The translations under genes were made by a program, and so were the position numbers. A model generated the notes under the pieces. That model did not search any database. It saw only the letters and a list, made by a program, of their open reading frames with translations, and was not told the DNA's origin. 64,000 bases of DNA from Theropithecus gelada (taxonomy: Eukaryota; Chordata; Mammalia; Primates; Cercopithecidae): the NCBI RefSeq assembly GCF_003255815.1, contig NC_037683.1, forward strand, positions 74,934,179 through 74,998,178, given 5' to 3'. Positions 56,241 through 64,000 of this stretch are shown here, piece after piece; the stretch's first letter is position 1; each line of letters starts with the position of its first letter.

Positions 56241-56609
56241 AGAAAAACAAAAAGTGCCAAGATCATGAAAATCAAAACCATGAAGATCAAGGAAAAAAAA
56301 AAAATCAAGATCATGAAAATCTTTCTCAAATCCATATTTGAAATTGAAGGATGCTTAAAAGAACTAAAACAAGAATATACATTGCACAATTCTGCACTGG
56401 ATACTTTTGCTACCAAGAACATTAATTACTATAACAAACAGTGAAATATGAAGAATCTAAAAATTAGATGACAGTAATATATCAGTGTTAATTTCCTGAT
56501 TTTGATGGATATACCGCAGTTACAGAGAAAAATGTAGGAAATACACATTGAGTTATTGAGGAGTGAGAGAGCATGAAGACAACCATTTATGTAAAAAAAA
56601 ATTTAAACA
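56241..56609. other. Unique DNA with short duplicated block
   Basis: AAGATCATGAAAATC occurs near 56259 and again near 56307, within an A-rich tract. No gene. Confidence 0.5.
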
Positions 56610-56907
56610 GGCCGGGCGCGGTGGCTCAAGCCTGTAATCCCAGCACTTTGGGAGGCCGAGACGGGCGGATCACGAGGTCAGGAGATCGAGACCATCCTGG
56701 CGAACATGGTGAAACCCCGTCTCTACTAAAAAATACAAAAAACTAGCCGGGCGAGTGGCGGGCGCCTGTAGTCCCAGCTACTCGGGAGGCTGAGGCAGGA
56801 GAATGGCGTAAACCCGGGAGGCGGAGCTTGCAGTGAGCTGAGATCCGGCCACTGCACTCCAGCCTGGGTGACAGAGCGAGACTCCGTCTCAAAAAAAAAA
56901 AAAAAAA
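56610..56907 (+). mobile_element. AluY, Old World monkey type
   Basis: GATCCGGCCACTGCA present. Duplication AAAAAAAATTTAAACA on both sides. Confidence 0.92.
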
Positions 56908-57112
56908 AAAAAAAATTTAAACATAAACATAAATTTATATAGAATATCTCTAAAATTCCCTAAAAGAAACCTTAACGGGGGTTTACCAGAAGAAGGGAAC
57001 TAGCTGTCTAAAGGCTAAAAGTGAGAACCATGTACATTTTACCCTTTCATACCTTCTAAATTTTATATCTTGTTATACACCTTGTACTGCCTATTTGAAA
57101 ATAATAAAAGAA

Positions 57113-57418
57113 GGCCGGGCGCGGTGGCTCAAGCCTGTAATCCCAGCACTTTGGGAGGCCGAGACGGGTGGATCACGAGGTCAGAAGATCGAGACCATCC
57201 TGGCGAACACGGTGAAACCCCGTCTCTACTAAAAAATACAAAAAACTAGCCGGGCGAGATGGCGGGCGCCTGTAGTCCCAGTTACTTGGGAGGCTGAGGC
57301 AGGAGAATGGCGTAAACCCGGGAGGCGGAGCTTGCAGTGAGCTGAGATCCGGCCACTGCACTCCAGCCCGGGCGACAGAGTGAGACTCCGTCTCAAAAAA
57401 AAAAAAAAAAAAAAAAAA
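57113..57418 (+). mobile_element. AluY, Old World monkey type
   Basis: A perfect 16-bp duplication GAAAATAATAAAAGAA at 57097-57112 and 57419-57434. Confidence 0.94.
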
Positions 57419-57625
57419 GAAAATAATAAAAGAAATATTATATGTGCATACATAATACAAATTTAGAAAAATACATAAAAATTATCAAAAAAGGAAAATG
57501 AATTTACCTATCTTAGGGCCAGATTCTTCCTGCTAATGAAAGCTGCCTGAATATTATAGACTGAGAGGTATCACTTTACGTGCCCAAATTTTAGGGAAGG
57601 ATTCCTTTTTGAAAGTTAAATAGAT

Positions 57626-57966
57626 GGCCGGGCACAGCAGCTCATGCCTATAATCCCAGCACTTTGGAAGGCTGAGGCGGACAGGTCATCTGAGGTCAGG
57701 AGTTCAAGACCAGCCTGGACAACATGGCCAAACCCCATTTCTACTAAAAACAGCAAAACCCCATCTCTACTAAAAATACAAAAATTAGAAAGGCATGGTG
57801 GCAGGCGCCTGTAGTCCCAGCTACTCAGGAGGCTGAGGCAGAAAAATCGCTTGAACCCAAGAGGCAGTGGTTGCAGTGAGCCGAGATCATGCCATTGCAC
57901 TCCAGCCTGGGTGACAGAGCAAGACACTGTCTCAAAAAAAAAAAAAAAAAAAAAGCAAAAAAGAAA
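57626..57966 (+). mobile_element. AluS with internal tandem duplication
   Basis: The left-arm end is duplicated (AACCCCATTTCTACTAAAAA then AACCCCATCTCTACTAAAAA). GAAAGTTAAATA on both sides. Confidence 0.9.
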
Positions 57967-57978
57967 GAAAGTTAAATA

Positions 57979-58739
57979 AACTACCCGCCTACCTGCAAAA
58001 AAAAAAAAACTTCAGTTCACCCATTCAAAGGGATGCCTGCGACCATTCAAAGTATCTGATGGACTCTCAAAACAGAACAGAATCAACAATATACTAATGA
58101 TCAGACAAAGCATGTCCTTGGGACTGGAATTTAAACAAACATCTAGTACAAAAACGAATGAAAAGATGGAGGAAAAAAGGGAGCCAAATGAAGGAATGTA
58201 TCTGCTTCTTTAACCTTGCTCAACAAGAGAAAGCGCACTGGCAGAGAAGAATGTTCTGATAAGCAGAGGTGAATGCTCAAGGGTCAGGGAAGCCCAGCAG
58301 GTTAAAAAAAAAAAAAAAAAAAATCCTGTTCAACACTACCCATCAGCTGGCGCCTACCTGTCACCAAACAATGTGTGATCATTTACATGCTTTCCCAGGG
58401 ACCAAGACTTTCTAGAAAGAGCCCTAATGAGCAGACACAGCACTTTGGATCCAGGTTCTAGTTCTTCTTGCCAGTTTAAATAGGGAACGACGCCGAAGAC
58501 ATTAGTCTTCCAGTGCCCGACAGTCTCGGTCAACTGGGAAAGTTCTTATTTCTAAATGTGCAATGCTAAAAGTGGGAGCAGGACTATGAACCCCTATAAA
58601 ATGTCCCACAAAGAGACCCTCACCAAAGGGGGCCAACTGTCCTAACTCTGACAGTTCTAATTTCAAAAGTTTTCCCGTTCTTTCCCAGTAAACAGCAAAT
58701 CAATACTTAAAATGATAGCTTTTTGTATGATTATCATAT
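57979..58739. other. Unique DNA
   Basis: No gene or repeat recognised; an A-run at about 58304-58322. Confidence 0.45.
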
Positions 58740-58945
58740 ATAAATCGAGCATCTCCAATCCAAAAATCCGAAATACTCCAAAATCTGAAAGTTTTGAGGG
58801 CAAACATGACACTCAAAGTAAATGCTCATTTCAGATTTCAAATTCTCAGATTACAGATGCTCAACTGTAAATATAACGCAAATATTCCCAAATCTGAAAA
58901 AAATCCAAAATTCACGTATTTCAGATAAGGAATACTCAACCTACA
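58740..58945 (-). mobile_element. Palindromic Tigger-type MITE, second copy
   Basis: Same family as 4995-5240 but reversed: the hairpin half (GAGCATCTCCAATCCAAAAA with AGATTACAGATGCTCAAC) comes first, and the TCAGATAAGGAATACTCAAC end last. Confidence 0.7.
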
Positions 58946-58980
58946 GAATGTATTTTCATATATTTTAAAATATTTACTTT

Positions 58981-59285
58981 GCCAGACACAGTGGCTCATG
59001 CCTATAATCCCAGCATTTTGGGAGGCTGAGGTGGGCAGATTACCAAGGTCAGGAGTTCGTGACTAGCCTGGCCAACATGGTGAAACCCCATCTCTACTAA
59101 AAGTACAAAAATTAGCCTGGTGTGGTGGCGCACCCCTGTAGTACCAGCTACTTGGGAGACTGAGGCAGGGGAATAACTTGAACCCAGGAGGTGAAGGTTG
59201 CAGTGAGCCAAGATCATGCCACTGCACTCCAGCCTCAGTGACAGAGCAAGACTCCATCCCCCTGAAAAAAAAAAGAAAAAGAAAA
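58981..59285 (+). mobile_element. AluS element
   Basis: Complete dimer with a modified 5' box (GCCAGACACAGTGG). Confidence 0.9.
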
Positions 59286-59429
59286 TAGAGTACAGCACTG
59301 GTGGTAAAGTTTTGTGAAACTTTTGTTTCAATTTTATATACTTTTGTGTGTTGGGTCATGATGGGTAAGATGTATTTCCCAATGTGTGTCCTGGTTTTAC
59401 AGTTTCTATTTTTGCATATACGTAAAAGT

Positions 59430-59960
59430 CATTAATTTGTGCAACAAATGTTTGTTGAGCACCTATACTATAGAGCTGGTGAGGCAACAGTGTGCTATAC
59501 AGAAGTAATAGAAGGGAATAAAAATACTTAGTCTCTGCCCTTGTGGAATCTTTACAGGGTAGAAACAATCAAATAATCACATTAATACACGATTATAAAC
59601 CACTAAGTGTTAGGGGAAAATACCGGGAATTAAGATAGATCATCATTAGGGAAGCTGATTTAATCGGAGAAGAGAAATGAGTAAACAGGTCAGGTTTCTC
59701 TGAAGAAGTACATTCAAGTAGAGCTCAGAAAGATGTATGAAAAGGGGGAAAATGAGAGGAGAAATCAGTCAGGCAAAAAACGGCACATTCAGAGAGTTGT
59801 ATACAGTTTGAAGAAAAGAAAAGCCAATAAGTAGAGAGAAAATGAAGAACCATCTAGATAAGACTTGGGTGGAGCTTGGGGTAGAAAGAGATATGGCAGG
59901 AATTTTAAATATCCTGAGGCCTATGAGAATAATCCAATAGGCATTTTAAAGACCAGGCTG
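59430..59960. mobile_element. L2 fragment
   Basis: GCAACAAATGTTTGTTGAGC, CTCTGCCCTTGTGGAATCTT and AATCAAATAATCACATTAAT are L2-type words; the following 300 bp continue as decayed L2. Orientation not fixed. Confidence 0.65.
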
Positions 59961-60201
59961 AAAAGAGATTGGAGGGAGGCTGGGAGTGAATGGTAGGATA
60001 ACAGTATTATTCCTGAAGCAAAAGTGACAAGGTGTAAGTGATACTTTGGATGTGAGGGCTGAGGAACCATAAAGTGTTGGATAACTCATAATGAAATGAG
60101 TGAGCAATGAAATGAGATGAGATGCATGAGAAATCCCAGAGAAGCAGAGCTGAGAGGAAAGATCAGAGTTCCATTTGTTATAGTTAACAAGTAGAGATGC
60201 C

Positions 60202-60510
60202 GGCCGGGCGCGGTGGCTCAAGCCTGTAATCCCAGCACTTTGGGAGGCCGAGATGGGCGGATCACGAGGTCAGGAGATCGAGACCATCCTGGCTAACACA
60301 GTGAAACCCCATCTCTACTAAAAAAAATACAAAAAACTAGCCGGGCGGCGTGGCGGGCGCCTGTAGTCCCAGCTACTCGGGAGGCTGAGGCAGGAGAATG
60401 GCGTAAACCCGGGAGGCGGAGCTTGCAGTGAGCTGAGATCCGGCCACTGCACTCCAGCCTGGGCGACAGAGCCAGACTCCGTCTCAAAAAAAAAAAAAAA
60501 AAAAAAAAAA
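60202..60510 (+). mobile_element. AluY, Old World monkey type
   Basis: GATCCGGCCACTGCA and a pure A-run of about 25. Perfect 15-bp duplication ACAAGTAGAGATGCC at 60187-60201 and 60511-60525. Confidence 0.94.
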
Positions 60511-60525
60511 ACAAGTAGAGATGCC

Positions 60526-61292
60526 AAATTAATACCTGGAACTGGATGGAGATATAAAAAAGAAGTCATTAGCACAAACGCTTTGATGACTCATCATTCT
60601 GCTCCTTAAACATCCACCCATAGTAATATACAATATAAAACCAGAAGAATTCAGAATAAATTTGAGACTTTATGCAGTAGCAGCTCATAAATACCATAGT
60701 AGCTGAAATACCATGTGTATCTGAACAGTATACCGTGCAACAGTATAACTAAACATTCATACTCTTAAAATAACCCATTTCTATGAAATCATAGGGAATC
60801 TAGCCTATTGTGTTCACTGCTGTCCACATCTGACACAGTGTATGGCACATAGTACAAGTTAATCTACTGAAGAATTGTATCCACTACTATTCAGAATAAA
60901 CCACCCATCAAAAATAAAACAAACAGTGCAAATAATGAGCAACGGTGCAAGGCGAATCTTTGTACTATGAAACATACAAATCAACCAATTAGGACATTTT
61001 TCAAGGAAAAAGGGAAAACAGTTATTTAGCACTTAGTGCTCATACCCTAATAGTCTATATTCTGTTCTATGCTACATATATCTAATGCTATATTCTGTTC
61101 TCTAAGAATTAGCTGAATTTCAGCATCAGAAATTCCAACTGGGTAGCCTATTGTAAGTACTCCTACCATTCTCTAGAAGTCTCTGAGTAATACGAGAAAT
61201 AGCTAAAATGTAATAAAAGCTTGATGCTGAAACTATAACAAAATCTCATCTAAGTTATTAAAACAAAACAAAAACTGTTAAAAGTGCATTAT
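60526..61292. other. Unique DNA
   Basis: No gene or repeat recognised over 770 bp. Confidence 0.45.
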
Positions 61293-61588
61293 GGCCGGGA
61301 GCAGTGGCTCATGCCTGCAATCCCAGCACTTTGGGAGGCCGAGGTGGGCGGATCACCTGAGGTCGGGAGTTCGAGACCAGCCTGACCAACATGGAGAAAC
61401 TGCCGTCTCTACTAAAAATAAAAAATTAGCCGGGCATGGTGGCACATGCCTGTAAGCCCAGCTACACAGGAGGCTGAGGCAGGAGAACTGCTTGAAACTC
61501 GGAGGCAGAGGTTGCGGTGAGCCAAGATCACTACATTTGCACTCCAGCCTGGGCAACAAGAGGGAAACTCCATATCCAAAAAAAAAAA
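61293..61588 (+). mobile_element. AluS element
   Basis: Complete dimer; AAAAGTGCATT / AAAAGTGAATT duplication. Confidence 0.9.
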
Positions 61589-62334
61589 AAAGTGAATTCT
61601 CCAATGTGAAAATGGCAATAACTGATTATTTTTCTTTTTCCTCTATCTTCTCCTGTTTCCCAGCTTTTCTAACAAACATGAATTTTTATTCACTTGTTCA
61701 CAAAGGTAACATTGATTCATAGGAGAAAATTTAGAAAATGCTCATAAACACAAAGGAAACAAATTACCCACAATTCCATCACCCAGAAGTTACCAACTAC
61801 TGTCAATATTTTTGTGGGAACCTTTCTGTGAGCATGCATGAAGGTAGGAAGGGAAGAGAGATACATAAGTAATGGCATGATTACTTAAGACTATGAAGGA
61901 GACTACAGAATGCTGCTATGGCCAGTGTGCAGGATTGAGGGATGACTAACTTGAAGACGCTGACAACTGAGCTGAGCTTCCTGAAGGGTGAGATGGAATC
62001 AACCAAAGAAGTGCAACTGGGGTAGTAGCAATCCAGGCACAGGGAACAACAGCATGGGCAGAGTACCAAGCCCATTCAGGGAACTAGGAAGAAAGATTAG
62101 TTTGGTAGGAAGGAGACTGGCTGGGCAAAGTCACACACAGAGCTGATAATTAGGAGCTGTTCCCTAGAGAAAACAGCCTTGAAGCAGGAGCAGGGGGGAT
62201 AGGCTTCCTTAAACTAATTATTCTGACTGTTAGTATGGGGAAAGGATTAGGCCCAGCAAGTGTAGATTTAGAAGGTCGTAACCCCCGAAGGGTAGAGGAT
62301 GAGGAAGTAGGGAATCTTTAGCGGGTGAGGGAGT
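61589..62334. other. Unclassified DNA, possibly old L2
   Basis: About 61900-62330 is purine-rich and resembles internal L2, but I cannot assign it with confidence. No gene. Confidence 0.4.
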
Positions 62335-62351
62335 AAAAAAGACAATGACCT

Positions 62352-62650
62352 GGCCAGGTGTGGTGGCTCATGCCTGTAATCCCCCAGTACTTTGGGAGGC
62401 TGAGGCAGGTGGATCACCTGAGGTCAGGAATTCGAGAGCAGTCTGGCCAACATGGTGAAACCCTGTCTCTACTAAAAATACAAAAATCAGCTGGGCATGG
62501 TGGCGGGCGCTTGTAATTCCAGCTACTTGGGAGGCTGAGGCAGGAGAATGGCTTGAACCCAGGAGGCGGAGGTTGCAGTGAGCCGAAATCACGCAACTGC
62601 ACTCCAGTCTGGACAACAAGAGCAAGACTCCAGCTTAAAAAAAAAAAAAA
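62352..62650 (+). mobile_element. AluS, first of a tandem pair
   Basis: Complete dimer. AAAAAAGACAATGACCT at 62335-62351 recurs only after the second Alu (62951-62967). Confidence 0.92.
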
Positions 62651-62651
62651 A

Positions 62652-62950
62652 GGCCGGGCGCGGTGGCTCAAGCCTGTAATCCCAGCACTTTGGGAGGCCG
62701 AGACGGGCGGATCACGAGGTCGGGAGATCGAGACCATCCTGGCTAACACGGTGAAACCCCGTCTCTACTAAAAAAATACAAAAAACTAGCCGGGCGAGGT
62801 GGCAGGCGCCTGTAGTCCCAGCTACTCGGGAGGCTGAGGCAGGAGAATGGCGTGAACCCGGGAGGTGGAGCTTGCAGTGAGCTGAGATCCGGCCACTGCA
62901 CTCCAGCCTGGGCGACAGAGCGAGACTCCGTCTCAAAAAAAAAAAAAAAA
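62652..62950 (+). mobile_element. AluY, Old World monkey type, in the A-tail of an AluS
   Basis: GATCCGGCCACTGCA present. Starts immediately after the A-run of the AluS, so the target was that A-run. Confidence 0.93.
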
Positions 62951-63039
62951 AAAAAAGACAATGACCTAATATTTTAAATTTATATTTTAGGCTCCACAAA
63001 ATGGTATAGATTTGTAGGGATAAAAAACACACAGTGACT

Positions 63040-63069
63040 TTATTATATACCTCCTTATTATATACCTCC
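63040..63069. repeat. 15-bp perfect tandem duplication
   Basis: TTATTATATACCTCC occurs twice in direct succession, outside any recognised repeat. Confidence 0.92.
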
Positions 63070-63100
63070 TAAGAAATTCATATCAGAAATAGAGCTTGCA

Positions 63101-63229
63101 GGCCAAGCACAGTGGCTCACATCTGTAATCCCAGAACTGTGGGAAGTCAAGGCAAGAGGATCACTTGAGCCCAGAATTTTGAGACTAGCCTGGGCAACAC
63201 AGTGAGATCCCATCTCTACAAAAAGAATG
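63101..63229 (+). mobile_element. Alu left monomer (FLAM/AluJ-like)
   Basis: Single arm ending CATCTCTACAAAAAG. Confidence 0.82.
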
Positions 63230-63251
63230 TTTTTAATTGAAAAAAAAAGAA

Positions 63252-63468
63252 GGAACAATGAAAACACATGGACACAGGGAGGGGAACATCACACACCAAG
63301 GCCTGTTGGGGGGTGGGGCGCTGGGGGAGGGATAGCATTAGAAGAAATACCTAATGTAAATAATGAGTTGATGGGTGCAGCAAACCAACATGGCACATGT
63401 ATACCTATGTAACAAACCTGCACGTTGTGCACATGTACCCTAGAACTTAAAAGTATAATAAAAAAAAG
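63252..63468 (+). mobile_element. Primate L1 3' end (L1P type)
   Basis: 5' truncated L1 with only the 3' UTR tail: GAACAATGAAAACACATGGA, the G-rich GGGGGGTGGGGCGCTGGGGG block, GGGTGCAGCAAACCAACATG and a terminal AAAGTATAATAAAAAA. ORF1 and ORF2 are absent, so it cannot move. Confidence 0.9.
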
Positions 63469-63469
63469 A

Positions 63470-63780
63470 GGCCGGGCGCGGTGGCTCAAGCCTGTAATCC
63501 CAGCACTTTGGGAGGCCGAGACGGGCAGATCACAAGGTCAGGAGATCGAGACCATCCTGGCTAACATGGTGAAACCCCGTCTCTACTAAAAATACAAAAA
63601 ACTAGCCGGGCGAGGTGGCGGGCGCCTGTAGTCCCAGCTACTCGGGAGGCTGAGGCAGGAGAATGGCGTAAAAACCTGGGAGGCGGAGCTTGCAGTGAGC
63701 TGAGATCCGGCCACTGTACTCCCGCCTGGGCGACAGAGCGAGACTCCGTCTCAAAAAAAAAGAAAAAAAAAAAAAAAAAA
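63470..63780 (+). mobile_element. AluY, Old World monkey type
   Basis: GATCCGGCCACTGTA variant of the diagnostic word. Inserted at the L1 A-tail. Confidence 0.92.
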
Positions 63781-63787
63781 GAAAAAT

Positions 63788-64000
63788 GGCCGGGCATGAT
63801 GGCTCACGCCTGTAATCCCAGCACGTTGGGAGGCCGAGGCGGGCAGATCACGAGGTCAGGAGATCGAGACCATCCTGGCCAACATGATGAAACCCTCTCT
63901 CTACTAAAAATACATAAAAATTAGTTGGGCGTGGAGGCACATGCCTGTAATCCCAGCTACTGGGGAGGCTGAGGAGGAGCACTGCTCCAGGGAGTTGGAG
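63788..64000 (+). mobile_element. Alu element cut by the window end
   Basis: AluS/Y-like left arm and part of the right arm; directly follows the A-tail of the previous AluY, making a chain L1-AluY-Alu. Confidence 0.9.

Larger units (their letters stand above)
26958..64000 (-). other. KDM4C: KDM4C 5' intron and possibly upstream DNA
   Basis: Over 37 kb follow the acceptor without a recognisable first exon, CpG island or other conventional gene. If the main promoter is outside, the first intron exceeds 37 kb here. Confidence 0.75.

Noticed and set aside
63252..63468. Possible active L1
   Set aside because: Only about 215 bp of the 3' end is present; both ORFs and the 5' UTR are missing.
1..64000. 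CRISPR array, prokaryotic defence system or phage-like module
   Set aside because: The regular repeats are Alus, microsatellites and other primate elements; splice sites and SINEs show this is vertebrate nuclear DNA.
26958..64000. KDM4C first exon or CpG-island promoter
   Set aside because: CpG-dense spots are all inside young AluY copies; no unique CpG-rich stretch with a donor site was seen.
1..64000. tRNA or other RNA genes
   Set aside because: Pol III box-like words occur only as part of Alu and MIR elements; no cloverleaf was recognised.

Overview
The window is nuclear DNA of a primate, most likely an Old World monkey (macaque, baboon or vervet type). It contains no bacterial-style gene arrangement. 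The evidence is very dense Alu content (about 95 full or partial copies, roughly 40% of the bases), other primate or mammalian repeats (L1, L2, MIR, MER1B, MER5A, Tigger, MaLR LTRs), and many young AluY copies with the word GATCCGGCCACTGCA in the right arm, a variant I associate with cercopithecid AluY lineages rather than human ones.

The only conventional gene recognised is KDM4C (JMJD2C), a JmjC-domain histone H3K9/H3K36 demethylase, on the minus strand. Three coding exons are legible: the ATG exon (26957-26797, coding from 26940), the second coding exon (14409-14234) and the third (6203-6089). Joined, they give residues 1-145: the whole JmjN domain, the linker, and the start of the catalytic core including Tyr134. 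All splice sites are GT/AG and the phases agree. Positions 1-6088 belong to the next intron, whose following exon lies outside the window. Positions 26958-64000 are the 5' intron or upstream DNA; no promoter CpG island or 5' exon was seen there.

Inside the introns: 1-6.1 kb is mostly unique DNA with L1M, a palindromic Tigger-type MITE and a few Alus. 6.2-14.2 kb holds MER1B, an old MaLR LTR and an unexplained exon-like ORF at 12.2-12.3 kb. 14.4-26.8 kb holds an old L1 broken up by Alus and an intact 712-bp solo LTR of HERV-K (HML) type with a 6-bp target duplication. 27-52 kb is an Alu-rich mosaic over L2, MIR, MLT1 and Tigger remnants. 53.0-53.4 kb is a processed retrocopy of RPL35A with its reading frame fully open. 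54-64 kb is crowded with young AluY, an L2 and a short 3' end of a primate L1.

The genes do not form an operon or pathway. KDM4C is the host gene and everything else is intronic or upstream passenger DNA. I found no new multi-gene system. The points most worth a second look are the intact RPL35A retrocopy, the antisense solo LTR in a KDM4C intron, the exon-like ORF at 12.2 kb, a three-armed Alu with target duplications, and an Alu flanked by poly-G tracts.
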